Shown: positions 7,774 to 16,923, counted from the stretch's first letter. The stretch is 23,251 nucleotides of DNA from Eutrophomonas brisbanensis (GCA_038141705.1 JAYQIQ010000006.1:1-23251), one strand, 5' to 3'. Program-made: numbers and translations. Notes: generated from the letters alone by a model not told the origin.

Positions 7774-9229
7774 ACTTAATCCTCGCGTCACACGCCACAA
7801 CGTTCTTAATAGTCAATCCGTAAAAAACACACCCAAGACAAAAAGTAGCAACAAGCTTTAAAGTATAAAAATCTCCCTGTGTTGTGTGAATCCTGTGCGT
7901 GAGCAAGCACAAGACCAAGAAACCCAATGTTCCAACACCTAGGGAACCCCATTGAACCCGCATAGAATCAATTGTTCTCAAATTTTGATTCACGAACACT
8001 TGACCGAACACTAGTATGACGGAACCGAGTAGGACCGTGGTCGCTGCGCCAATGAGCTCAAGTGAAAGAAAAATATCAACCACAGATACCACTATAATCG
8101 CAGCAATTATTTGGGGTATGAGAACGAGTTGAACTTGTTTCGTCATATACAGAGGCGGCAGTAACATTGAGAACAAAGACAATAAAAAAGTTGCAGCTGT
8201 TAGTATCCCAATTATTTCCCAAGCTGCCGAGTACTCATTTGGAAAAAGAAAATCTATAACCGGACGGCTAAATAATGTATAAGAAAAAATCACAAACACG
8301 CCGGAGACCGCATACAACGTAAATTTGTGGCCAACAATATATGTTCCTCTGTCGTTCCAATCACTGGAGAAGTTCATAGCCCAAGGCATCCATGCGGCAA
8401 CTATCCCAGCGGTAACAAAAGATAGCGTTCCTGAGAAAGTAGCACCAATCGTATACGCGGCCACAGCCGGCAATCCGAGCGACGATTCAACCGGCCATCG
8501 TACCCAACTATTTATGAGGAATAACAAAATAAAACTAGGTAGGATCACGATCCCGTGACGCAATAATTGTCTTGAGTAAAACCAATTCGGACGTATAAAC
8601 TTGCCAGCTTTGTTACGCATTCGAACATAAAGTATGGAGAGATATGTGCACGTAACACCGGAGAACATGGCAAGAAGCACTCCTGTACTCCCCAATCTCA
8701 ACTTCACCACAAAGTAAAAACCCGTGATCAACGCAGCGATCGCACCCAACACCATAGTCACCGAATATGCCCGCACCGCACTAGTGAACTGATGTTCGAG
8801 TTGTCCAGGCAAAGACAAAATAGTAGCCGCCACTGTTAACAAGACAATGATCACATCTATCGCGCATTCATCTGACCCAACCAGCCAAGTTGACAGTGAT
8901 TGCGAAAAAGCAAGGCCTAACGTCAACATAACAAGACAGCTTGCGATTGTTATCCAGTGCGCGTTGCTAATGAAGTGCGCTCTAGTGTCAGCGTCCTCGA
9001 CAGAGAAATAGCAAACACTTATCGAAGTTGATAAACCGAGGGAAAAAACTGGGACTAACACCACTGGCAAAACTGACAAAAGCCCTACAATCCCAAGTTC
9101 GTTTGCGTCAATGAAAATAGAATATACCGGCATCATGATAACGAAAACTACACGCTGAGACGCTCCGGCCACACCGAACGCGATCCCCCGCGTGAAGACG
9201 CTAAATTTGTCTAACAATACCTTAATCAC
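7760..9229 (-). CDS. wzx: Wzx-type polysaccharide flippase (MOP superfamily)
   Basis: A 489-residue inner-membrane protein that is hydrophobic throughout, with roughly 12-14 predicted helices spaced like PST/Wzx transporters of the MOP superfamily. These flip undecaprenyl-linked sugar units to the periplasm. Supporting hints are an N-terminal RGIAFGVAGASQRVVF amphipathic start, PVYSIF in the first helices and charged loops such as KAGKFIRPNWFYSRQLLRHG mid-protein. The start is GTG at 9229 with no strong ribosome binding site and no better in-frame alternative. The family is called from topology and context, not from unique residues. It is odd that the same locus also carries Wzm-Wzt. The gene overlaps the following methyltransferase by 14 bases, suggesting translational coupling. 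Confidence 0.8.
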   Translation of the reverse strand: MIKVLLDKFSVFTRGIAFGVAGASQRVVFVIMMPVYSIFIDANELGIVGLLSVLPVVLVPVFSLGLSTSISVCYFSVEDADTRAHFISNAHWITIASCLVMLTLGLAFSQSLSTWLVGSDECAIDVIIVLLTVAATILSLPGQLEHQFTSAVRAYSVTMVLGAIAALITGFYFVVKLRLGSTGVLLAMFSGVTCTYLSILYVRMRNKAGKFIRPNWFYSRQLLRHGIVILPSFILLFLINSWVRWPVESSLGLPAVAAYTIGATFSGTLSFVTAGIVAAWMPWAMNFSSDWNDRGTYIVGHKFTLYAVSGVFVIFSYTLFSRPVIDFLFPNEYSAAWEIIGILTAATFLLSLFSMLLPPLYMTKQVQLVLIPQIIAAIIVVSVVDIFLSLELIGAATTVLLGSVILVFGQVFVNQNLRTIDSMRVQWGSLGVGTLGFLVLCLLTHRIHTTQGDFYTLKLVATFCLGCVFYGLTIKNVVACDARIKYDRG

Positions 9230-9310
9230 TGAATGCGACTCTATTAGGGCCTTCGCTTAACCGGCTCACAGCAATCACCTCAAAAATTGGGCTGTACCCA
9301 AACTCAGAAG

Positions 9311-10698
9311 CTACCTAAACCGACGCAAAAGAGCTGATATACGCGGGTTATAAGAAAACAGCCGAATCATTACTGGCAAGACGTATGATCTCATCTGTCT
9401 GGTTAAAAAACCCCTATATTTATATGGAATTTTTGAGTATTGGCGATACGCGCTATGAATAAAACTTTTAGGAGACTCATCCTCACTGGAACCCATCAAC
9501 ATCGACACCGGTATAGAAGAAGCAGTCGGAAACGGGGATGGCGCCCCATATTGCTGTAGATACCGACTCTCGATGTTTTGAATTCGGGTGTACGAAAAAT
9601 CTAGAATAGACTTATCGACTTTCTGTATGAATGTACGGTAGTTCCAAAGTTCACTGGCTATGATGTCAGCGTATGTCCTATTCGTCATTTCATCAACTAA
9701 TGCACCATTATTTAAAGCTACAAAGACGTCTGGCAAGTTAGAAAAATCTTTCTTAAGTGATAAAAAATGTTTATCCGGCTGTATGACTCCGGAGTATTCT
9801 CCTCTAGCAAGACCATCGCGGTTCTGGCCCTCGCCATCTCAAATATCCTCGGAGAAAGTTGATTCATCAAACCCGGTTGTTCGTATTGATCTGTATATAA
9901 GCGAAGTAATGTACTGGTGTCATGGGGACTGTTTCGTCTTTTTGCTCTCGCAATGGACTTTCGCAAACTGCCGTCCCAATCAAAAACATTAGCTCCCGAT
10001 TCAGTACCGAGCATGGCTTTGGCGGACGAAACGAATGAATACCAAGCATCCCCGTAAATACGTTTATCCTCTGCGAATTCAATATCATTGGAAATGCCGT
10101 TGGCCTCACAGTAAGACCGAACGCGCACTGCAATATCGTACTTCTCCTGCGAGAATCGCCCGTAATATTCTGGCAATTTCCGTCCTCTATATGCAATGGT
10201 CAAGGGTCGCTCTGACGGAGGTGGGGCGACGTCTAACAAAGAATTCTTATCGCCTGGCGCATAACCGGTGAAGTTATTAATAAATTTGGTCTCGGGGAAC
10301 TCCGCCTTCGGGTATATCTTTTCAATAGACCTATCTGGTACTGTTGTATAAACCAAATCGAACCTGACTGTTCTCATCGCCTGCTTGACGATATTCGTTA
10401 GGTCATATTCGTCTTGTATAAAAAGAAGTTTGATTCCATGAAATCGAGACAGCGAACGCAACCGACTCTGACTTATCTGCTTGTACGGCAGCCTTACTGA
10501 ATAATGAACTACAACGACCTGAAACGGATTTAAGTCCAAAGCGGTCGAATTAAAAAAATTAATATCAACGAATCGCCAATTGATCTGCGAGTATTTTCGG
10601 AAGGCGTCAACATGCTCAAAAACTGTTTGGGTGTATGTCTGACTAGCGGAGTAAACCAAAAGGCCTTGATACATTGGTGGAATGATACGGTCAGTCAT
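9311..10698 (-). CDS. Putative GT-B-like glycosyltransferase, paralogue of 3695-5011 (one-base frameshift)
   Basis: Related along its length to the gene at 3695-5011, with shared landmarks VVHYS, FIQDEY, FTGYAP, YRGRKLP, YGDAWYSFVSSAKAMLGTES, DWDGS, QLSPRIFE and WNYRTFIQKVD. The frame breaks at about 9801: one extra G in GAGG on the minus strand turns the out-of-frame tail into LLEGEYSGVIQPDKHF followed by SLKKDFSNLPDV. This matches the paralogue's FEGRYSDVLEPDRHF and KKDFSNF. Repaired length is about 462 residues. The ATG at 10698 is chosen; it lacks a clear ribosome binding site. The gene follows the methyltransferase at 10732 by about 33 bases. It is probably a glycosyltransferase of the locus; the exact linkage is unknown. 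I cannot name a precise family. Confidence 0.7.
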
Positions 10699-10731
10699 AT
10701 AAATTTTATTTGTTAAAACAATCTTTGTTCT

Positions 10732-11649
10732 CTATTCCTTATCGCCCGCGTTTTTTCTCAATACTATGTTGATTTCAAAATTAAAAACAATACTAGACGC
10801 AACCTTGTCGTACCAACTACGATGCTTGTCACGCAGCCGATAGATCCAACTTTCAAATTTCTTTTCTTTTAATATTGACAACCATTTCAAGAGATAAAGA
10901 GGGTGTAGAATCTCCCACCACGATATCGAGTCCAAAAGCTCTAAAATTGGATCACCCTCTCGCAATAGTCGCAACCTAAGTCTAGACGATCCTTGCAAAT
11001 GTGGTGCCACTGTATTGTGAGTGACATAGTCCATGCCAAAAATCTTACAGAAATGTAATTTTAGGGATGGAAAATCAAAGTTGCGCAGATGTATAAATTT
11101 ATAATCAAGGTCGTCACGCAAATAAACGTCAAGATCCTCTTTATACGGCACTCTCAAGACAAGTAAACCACCGGGTTTCAAGACGCGAAGCATTTCTTCG
11201 GTAGATCGATTAAGATCTAAGACATGCTCTAGAACGTCGCACGCGATAACTGCGTCGAAACTAGAGTCATGGTACGGCAACTGCTCGATACGACAGTAAG
11301 ACACCTCAATTCCATGTTCACGAGATTTTTGCAAATACTTCAAACTGATATCAACTCCATATCGTTGGTAGGCGTCGAGTGGCTCTATAAGCCTGCCAAG
11401 TCCCACCCCAGCGTCCAGAATGGTGGCGTTTGAGGGGACATAATTCTCGATTAGAGACCGAGTAGATTGCTCCAGCTCAGCCCAAAGCTCTTGTTCCATA
11501 AAAGGGTTAGGCTCATCGGGAGTTTGAAGATCTATATGGTCCTCAGCTATCTTCCGGTAATTCTCAGTATATTCATCTGTCGCCGAAAAAATCGGTATTC
11601 CATTTTTAAATTCATTCGGTTGCCGAGCATAAATTGAACTAAGTCTCAT
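10732..11649 (-). CDS. Class I SAM-dependent methyltransferase next to Wzt, candidate chain-capping enzyme
   Basis: A 305-residue class I methyltransferase. Motif I is ILDAGVGLGRL (the second Gly of the usual DxGxGxG is kept, with V in place of C). YGVDIS is the acidic loop, FDAVIACDVLEHVLDL is the motif II area, and LKPGGLLVLRVPY is motif III. It shares the N-terminal YTENYRKIAEDHI and NPFMEQELW block with the gene at 6940. The ATG at 11649 is chosen over a longer ORF from 11673: it has GGAGG 5 bases upstream and forms an ATGA overlap with the wzt stop. Direct coupling to wzt suggests a role in finishing the chain that Wzt recognises, as terminal methyl groups do in O8/O9a-type systems. That is inference. 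Confidence 0.85.
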   Translation of the reverse strand: MRLSSIYARQPNEFKNGIPIFSATDEYTENYRKIAEDHIDLQTPDEPNPFMEQELWAELEQSTRSLIENYVPSNATILDAGVGLGRLIEPLDAYQRYGVDISLKYLQKSREHGIEVSYCRIEQLPYHDSSFDAVIACDVLEHVLDLNRSTEEMLRVLKPGGLLVLRVPYKEDLDVYLRDDLDYKFIHLRNFDFPSLKLHFCKIFGMDYVTHNTVAPHLQGSSRLRLRLLREGDPILELLDSISWWEILHPLYLLKWLSILKEKKFESWIYRLRDKHRSWYDKVASSIVFNFEINIVLRKNAGDKE

Positions 11650-13058
11650 AAAATCCTCCTCGGAGATGTCCACTCAGCACTGTGAATGAAAGCAGATCCG
11701 GCTACAGAGAGAGAGTCAGGCATGGAAATCTCAAATTCGAAACTACGGTCTAATAAATCATAGCGCACGGCATGGTTGACCTGCTCGAGTGCAGTTCCTT
11801 CGACCACGGATACTCCCAAGGAATAAATGCCCGGGCCAATCTGTAACGGATTAAGCACCATACCCGACTGATACCGGTCACCCTCTTGCATTTCGATGGT
11901 ATCGACCGGACTCCAAATTCTAGTCACCTCCACGCCTCGAACATCGTGCACCAAAACTCCTATCCTCATTGCGAGTGATCGTGTCTCCTCGGCCTGAAGC
12001 CCAAAGACAAAACGCGCAGGCCTCAAAGCTATTAGCTTGTTGGTAATGTCGCCGTCAGTACCCATCGTAAAGCCATGTAATTTAACTCCACGGGACGATT
12101 TCCAGCGACTAACCCCTCCCGGCGCCACGAAATTAAAATTATCAAGCGCCAAGGCATCTGATTCTGGAAAGTCAATTTCCTGGGAATGAGGCTCAAACAC
12201 CGGGTGCTGTAATTTTCTACTGTTATCGAGCTCACCATTCGTAGAGAACCGTTTTTTTGTGACCACATGTCGAACGGGCTGGTTCTCCCTTTGTGCAACC
12301 ATCTCACCGCCATGAATAAATTGCTCATAGGCTTTTACCACTCTGAATGCATCTCCTCTCATTCGAATTTCGCCTTGATCTAACCAGATAGCCTCATTAC
12401 ATAGTTCGAGTATCTGCTGCATTGAGTGAGAAACTAGGAGCATCGTGCACCCTGAATTAATTAATTTTTCGATACGAGCCTTTGACTTCGTCACGAAGTA
12501 CGCATCTCCCGCCCCAAGGACCTCGTCAACTATTAAGATTTCTGGCTTGATTGCGGTTGCCGTAGCAAACATCAGCCTCGCTTGCATACCTAAAGAATAA
12601 GTTTTAAACGGTTGATCCAGAAAGTCACCTAACTCACAAAATTCAATGACGTCATTCACTGCCGCCAACCGTTCTGATTTGTTCAGATAGTTATACTGAA
12701 GCGATGACAAAACGTTCTCTCTGCCAGTGTACTCTGGATGAAAACCGAGCCCTACACTCATTAAAGCTTGAACATTACCGTTAACTCTAACTTGCCCAGA
12801 AGTAGCAGCGAAATTTCCGCATAAAAGTTTTAGTAAAGTCGTTTTGCCAGCGCCATTACGCCCCACTATTCCAACACGATGTCCTGCGGAAACATCTAAA
12901 TTTATGCGATTCAACGCAACGAACTCTTTAGGCTCAGATTTTGTTTTTATTCCCAAATGTGTCAAACCCAGGGTGTCTACCAAATGGTCTCGACGACTTC
13001 CAAAAAGTTTGTAAATCTTCGATACATCCCGAATCTGAATCGCAAGTTGATCATGCAT
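11646..13058 (-). CDS. wzt: O-polysaccharide ABC transporter ATPase with C-terminal carbohydrate-recognition domain
   Basis: ATPase partner of Wzm that powers export of a finished lipid-linked polysaccharide across the inner membrane. The N-terminal nucleotide-binding domain (about 1-250) has Walker A GRNGAGKTT (66-74), the Wzt-type signature YSLGMQARLMFA (from about 154) and Walker B ILIVDEVLGAGD (from 174), then the switch His in LLVSHS. A C-terminal part of some 215 residues (about 255-470) looks like the beta-sandwich domain of Wzt proteins that bind the capped chain end. Start: the open frame runs upstream to 13196, but ATG 13058 begins the conserved domain (MHDQLAIQIRDVSK) and overlaps the wzm stop by 8 bases. 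The stop overlaps the next methyltransferase by 4 bases. Confidence 0.94.
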   Translation of the reverse strand: MHDQLAIQIRDVSKIYKLFGSRRDHLVDTLGLTHLGIKTKSEPKEFVALNRINLDVSAGHRVGIVGRNGAGKTTLLKLLCGNFAATSGQVRVNGNVQALMSVGLGFHPEYTGRENVLSSLQYNYLNKSERLAAVNDVIEFCELGDFLDQPFKTYSLGMQARLMFATATAIKPEILIVDEVLGAGDAYFVTKSKARIEKLINSGCTMLLVSHSMQQILELCNEAIWLDQGEIRMRGDAFRVVKAYEQFIHGGEMVAQRENQPVRHVVTKKRFSTNGELDNSRKLQHPVFEPHSQEIDFPESDALALDNFNFVAPGGVSRWKSSRGVKLHGFTMGTDGDITNKLIALRPARFVFGLQAEETRSLAMRIGVLVHDVRGVEVTRIWSPVDTIEMQEGDRYQSGMVLNPLQIGPGIYSLGVSVVEGTALEQVNHAVRYDLLDRSFEFEISMPDSLSVAGSAFIHSAEWTSPRRIL

Positions 13059-13844
13059 AATCGAAAAAAATAAATTTCGCTTTGATAAATGCGTAAAAAC
13101 CGAATAAAAAACCACCCAAACCGAGAAAAGTTGCGACGGCGAAAGGGATTGAATCTGGCGCAGTTCCGTACACAACGACCTGTTGAAAACAAACAACGAA
13201 ATAAGAGAGCGGATTCAATAAGATAATAAATTTTAAGCTCGTGGGAACCATATCTGGCGTATACGCAAACGGGCTCAACACGGTAGTAAGCATTAGAACA
13301 AGCCCCAGTATTTGTTGGACGTCTTTTGCAACTAGTGTTATCAAAGATAAGATTAAGCCTATACCGCTAGAAAATAATATTAGCAGAGCCCACAAAAGCG
13401 ACACGTACAAAATTGACGGTGAAGCATGCCCCAGCCCAACAGCCAACACGATCGTCAGAATTAACCCTGATACATTTGGCACGTGCGCGGCAATCCCCGC
13501 TCTTAACGGAATTAGTTCAGACGGAAATACTGCATTTAACAATACGCTTTTATTGGTTGCAAGTGACCCTGCAGCTGCCGTAACAAACGCGTTGAATGCC
13601 AAAAGGGAACTAGCCCAGAAAACACTAACAGTACGTACCCCCATTCAGTCAACCCGGTTGGACGCACTCGAAAAATCACAGCATAAAGGGCTGCGAAAAT
13701 CCCTAACTGAAAAATTGGGAAAAGAACTGCCCAAAAAGGCCCCACCGCAGACCCTGAATACTGCTGACGAAGATCAATCCTGACTCCCTCAAAGAATCGG
13801 GTTCTGTGGGAAACCAAGCCTTTTAAATGTAAAAAAATACCCAT
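13051..13844 (-). CDS. wzm: O-polysaccharide ABC transporter permease (one-base frameshift)
   Basis: Inner-membrane permease of the ABC-2 type that, with Wzt, exports the polysaccharide. The N-terminal part shows the family hallmark LRQQYSGSAVGPFWAVLFPI followed by about six hydrophobic segments; the C-terminal part has VLSPFAYTPDMVP and NPLSYFV, typical of Wzm. The frame breaks near 13631-13636. As read, one frame runs GLVPF then WHSTR and stops; adding one T to the run of four gives GLVPFLAFNAFVTAAAGS and continues to the stop at 13051. Repaired length is about 264 residues, the normal Wzm size. It begins 12 bases after the upstream epimerase stop, with no strong ribosome binding site, and overlaps wzt by 8 bases. 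Confidence 0.92.
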
Positions 13845-13856
13845 ATCACAGTCGTG

Positions 13857-14825
13857 CTAATTATTCGAGGATGGCTGATTTCTTCTCCACTCTATCAACT
13901 CCTCGATCCCCTCGCCGAGGGATATTTTTGCCTCAAAGCCCAGATCTCGACGAGCGCATTCTACCGATGCAACGCGACTCATCACGTAAGACCTGTCAGC
14001 TCGCTCGAACTTAGGCGGCAAATCATTTTGATGGTATCTGTTTATTGTCTCCAACAAGCTAAGTATCGATGTCTTTGTACCAGTGCCAACGTTGTAAAAC
14101 TTATCGACGCTATCCGATTCCATAGCCTTTAAATTCGCCAAAGCACAATCTCGAACATAAACAAAGTCGTAAGCTTGATTCCCGTCTCCGTAGACTACCG
14201 GGGATATCCCTTTGTCGATTGAGTCCAGGATTCGGGCAATCACTCCGACGTACGCACCTTTATCATCCTGCCTCGGGCCGTAAACGTTCATGTAGCGTAG
14301 TCCAACATAATCGAGGCCATATCCATGATGGAAAGCACGTAACATGGCTTCGCCAGCGATCTTGGTAGCACCATAGAAATTCTTATTGTTAAATGGATGC
14401 TCTTCGTCCATCGGTTCGTGAACCGCATCACCATATACCGAAGCGGATGAGGAGAATACGAGACGCTTGACTCCGGCCGCCACACACGCCTCCATCACGT
14501 TAAAAGTACCGCGCACATTAACATCGAACGCACTACGTGGAAAATCATGACATTGTAGGAGCCAAAGTGCCGCGAAATGAAAAACGCCATCAGCTCCCTC
14601 GAGAGCGGACCGAAGAATATCGGTCTGCGCAACATCACCACCCACGTCATAAACCCTGACACGTGGATCCTTAAGAGCTTGGCTAAGATTCTCGACGGTA
14701 CCACGGACCATATTGTCGTAGATCAGAACTTCCCCAACATCCTCTTTGATTAACTGATCTACCGTGTGTGATCCGATAAGACCGGCGCCACCAATAACCA
14801 CAAACTTCTTTCCTTTTATGTTCAT
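13857..14825 (-). CDS. NAD-dependent epimerase/dehydratase (GalE-like extended SDR)
   Basis: A 322-residue extended short-chain dehydrogenase/reductase. It has the NAD-binding GGAGLIGSH (12-20), the classic active-site SSSASVYG (125-132) and the YGATK catalytic Tyr-Lys pair (151-155), followed by RYMNVYGPRQ and the DFVYVRD block. All catalytic residues expected for a GalE-type sugar-nucleotide 4-epimerase are present, unlike in the three SDR genes just upstream. The context suggests it acts on a UDP-linked acetamido or diacetamido sugar, perhaps by C4 inversion to a galacto configuration, but the substrate cannot be read from sequence. The ATG start is about 80 bases after wbmF, with AGAGG some 11 bases upstream. 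Confidence 0.88.
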   Translation of the reverse strand: MNIKGKKFVVIGGAGLIGSHTVDQLIKEDVGEVLIYDNMVRGTVENLSQALKDPRVRVYDVGGDVAQTDILRSALEGADGVFHFAALWLLQCHDFPRSAFDVNVRGTFNVMEACVAAGVKRLVFSSSASVYGDAVHEPMDEEHPFNNKNFYGATKIAGEAMLRAFHHGYGLDYVGLRYMNVYGPRQDDKGAYVGVIARILDSIDKGISPVVYGDGNQAYDFVYVRDCALANLKAMESDSVDKFYNVGTGTKTSILSLLETINRYHQNDLPPKFERADRSYVMSRVASVECARRDLGFEAKISLGEGIEELIEWRRNQPSSNN

Positions 14826-14906
14826 TGGTAGTGTGCCTCTAGCGAAAACACAGCGAGAGTGGCAGATACGTCGACGATGGAGGTGGTCAATTTAAAACCC
14901 CTGACA

Positions 14907-15965
14907 TTAGCCAATAGTCTGAGCCATCACTTTTTGGTGTTTCCCGATAGCGTGGCGTATAAGCTCAGAGTGTTTCCGTGTCCACTCAACCGTTCGACGA
15001 ATACCCTCGCGAATTTCAACTTGCGCCGTGAAACCCAACTCCTCCTTTGCTTTCTCTGTCGAGGCGAACCGTTTGCCAGATCGATCCCAATCACGGGCGG
15101 GCTTTAAGTCAACCGGTGTTTTGTTTCCAGTAAATTCATTGATGAGCGTCGCCAACTGAAGAATAGTGGTTTCCTTACCGGTTGCAAGGTTATAGACCCC
15201 ACCAGCTTGTCCTTTGAGCGCGCAGGCCATCAGGCCACGAGCCATGTCTTCTACAAAGATAAAGTCACGACTGGTATTACCTCCGTTATCCAGGGGTAAA
15301 GCCTCACCATTTAAGGAACGCCAAATGAAGGTCGGCGTAACGTTACGCCAAACTGTATGCACCGTCCCGCGCCATTGACCAGCACCAAGAATCTCTCGCG
15401 GTCCATACACATTGGAGAAGCGTGCCTTGACAAAAGGCAGCTGATGCTGCTGGAAGTAATAGTTACCGTAAAGCTCGCCAATTATTTTGGAAATTGAATA
15501 CGGGCTATCGTGGTAAAGGGTGACTGGCTGATCTTCTGTCGTCGCTGTGGGCGCATCGTAGGTCTTCTCCGCCACCGCACAGGCCGCTGCTGCATATACA
15601 ACTTTCTTGATACCTTTGATGTCCTTCAGACGGTCAAAGAGCTTAAGCGAAGTGTATGTGTTGTTGTCATGGTCAGCAAACGGGTCGGCAATCGATGACT
15701 GATTGCCGTGGAAGCAGGCCAGGTGAAATGCATAATCGAGATTGTTAGCTAGTGCCGCAAGAATACGATCATCAGTGATCGAACCGAAAACAAATCTAAC
15801 CCTCCTATCGTCTGGGATGTTGGCCACATCGGACGAAATCAGGTTGTCTACAACGGTGATCTCGCGCGGGTCTTGATCAAGAATTTGATGGACAAGATTG
15901 CTGCCTACAAAACCCGCACCACCCACAACGAGAATCCGGGCGCCAGAAAAATTAGGTGTGCTCAT
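14907..15965 (-). CDS. wbmF: WbmF-like SDR sugar-nucleotide epimerase without the catalytic Ser/Thr
   Basis: An extended SDR of 352 residues that I recognise, from memory of the sequence, as a close relative of Bordetella WbmF. Shared landmarks are VGGAGFVGSNLV, FHGNQSSI, NVYGPREILGAG, WRGT.HTVWRNVTPTFI and LDNGGNTSRDFIFVEDMA. WbmF is part of the pathway to 2,3-diacetamido-galacturonic acid in the Bordetella O antigen. The NAD fold and the YSISK Tyr-Lys pair (156-160) are kept, but where other SDRs have SSxSVYG this protein reads AAAACAVA (125-132), so the usual catalytic Ser/Thr is Ala. I chose ATG 15965 over an upstream GTG at 15974 because GAGTGA lies ahead of the ATG and homology starts after it. 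The exact reaction is not settled. Confidence 0.88.
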   Translation of the reverse strand: MSTPNFSGARILVVGGAGFVGSNLVHQILDQDPREITVVDNLISSDVANIPDDRRVRFVFGSITDDRILAALANNLDYAFHLACFHGNQSSIADPFADHDNNTYTSLKLFDRLKDIKGIKKVVYAAAACAVAEKTYDAPTATTEDQPVTLYHDSPYSISKIIGELYGNYYFQQHQLPFVKARFSNVYGPREILGAGQWRGTVHTVWRNVTPTFIWRSLNGEALPLDNGGNTSRDFIFVEDMARGLMACALKGQAGGVYNLATGKETTILQLATLINEFTGNKTPVDLKPARDWDRSGKRFASTEKAKEELGFTAQVEIREGIRRTVEWTRKHSELIRHAIGKHQKVMAQTIG

Positions 15966-15981
15966 AAGAATCACTCAGTGT

Positions 15982-16914
15982 TTATTTGGCTTCTGGAGCC
16001 TTGAGGTGTGAGAAGACGTCGCTAATTCCGTGCTCGTCGTACCACTTCAATTGGCGACGGATAGTGTCAGCAAAACTCACTTTAGCGACCCAGCCAAACA
16101 TGCGCTGTGTTTCAGATGCGTCCAGCGACACCACAGGTACATCATCGACATCAGGCGGGACGACAGGAACCTCAATACGCCCCAATTCGAGGTACTCAGA
16201 TACTAAATCGAAAATTTCTTTGATCGAGTGAGCCTCGCCGCTGGAAATGTTAAAAGTGCCTGTCGGTGCGCTTGGCTTAACCGCCAAGTCCATGAACGCA
16301 AGAAAATCGCTCATGTCGAGAAAATCGCGCGATGTATCAGAACAGAAGCAGTCCTGACCAGCTTTAAGGCGCTTGTAGAAGGTCGGGATTGGCCCTATCG
16401 CTAATCGTGGCCCCGTAACATTAGCAATACGTAGCGTCAAGGTAGGCCGCCCAGAGAGCAACATAAACTGCTCACCAGCGGTCTTTGTGATGCCGTAACT
16501 CGTAAATGGACCGACGGGGTGCGTGTTGGGGATTGGCAAACACGACGGTCGACCATAGCAAAGCGCCGTTTGAAAGTTGATCAGCCGCTCCGCACCAGAT
16601 GCTTGAGCCGCTCTCGCGACATTAATACTGCCTAAAATATTGGTAGCAGCGTCTTCACGCCAATCCTCTGGGTCTTTGTAAGAAGCGGCAGCGTGAATAA
16701 CAACATTAGGTTGAAACGCCTCGAAACACTCATTAACGAGCTCGGCATCTACAATCGACCCCTCCTTAACTTGCAGTCCGTGAGTGTCCGGAACGACCTC
16801 ACGTTTACCGGTTGCGAAATTATCAATGACAAAAATCTCATGTCCGGCCGGTAACCAATGTTCTATAAGATTTGAGCCGAGGCAACCTGCGCCGCCAGTG
16901 ATCAAAATACGCAC
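15982..16914 (-). CDS. wbmG: WbmG-like SDR sugar-nucleotide epimerase
   Basis: A 310-residue extended SDR very like Bordetella WbmG as I recall it: GGAGCLGSNLIEHWLPAGHE, DNFATGKREV, GPIPTFYKRLKAGQ, CFCSDTSRDFLDMSDFLA and the C-terminal FSHLKAPE. The active site reads FQTALCYG (114-121), so Thr replaces the usual catalytic Ser, and YGITK (140-144) supplies Tyr and Lys. It is a sister of the next upstream gene, wbmH. Its expected role is epimerisation of a UDP-2,3-diacetamido-hexuronic acid on the way to the galacturonic form; which carbon is inverted is unknown. The start is GTG at 16914, backed by a strong AGGGGG about 6 bases upstream that overlaps the wbmH stop. Confidence 0.92.
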   Translation of the reverse strand: MRILITGGAGCLGSNLIEHWLPAGHEIFVIDNFATGKREVVPDTHGLQVKEGSIVDAELVNECFEAFQPNVVIHAAASYKDPEDWREDAATNILGSINVARAAQASGAERLINFQTALCYGRPSCLPIPNTHPVGPFTSYGITKTAGEQFMLLSGRPTLTLRIANVTGPRLAIGPIPTFYKRLKAGQDCFCSDTSRDFLDMSDFLAFMDLAVKPSAPTGTFNISSGEAHSIKEIFDLVSEYLELGRIEVPVVPPDVDDVPVVSLDASETQRMFGWVAKVSFADTIRRQLKWYDEHGISDVFSHLKAPEAK

Positions 16915-16923
16915 TAGTACCCC

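Noticed and set aside
13059..13196. 46-residue N-terminal extension of Wzt
   Set aside because: The extra frame overlaps the permease gene antiparallel to no family homology; the ATG at 13058 begins the conserved ATPase domain and overlaps the wzm stop as expected for this gene pair.
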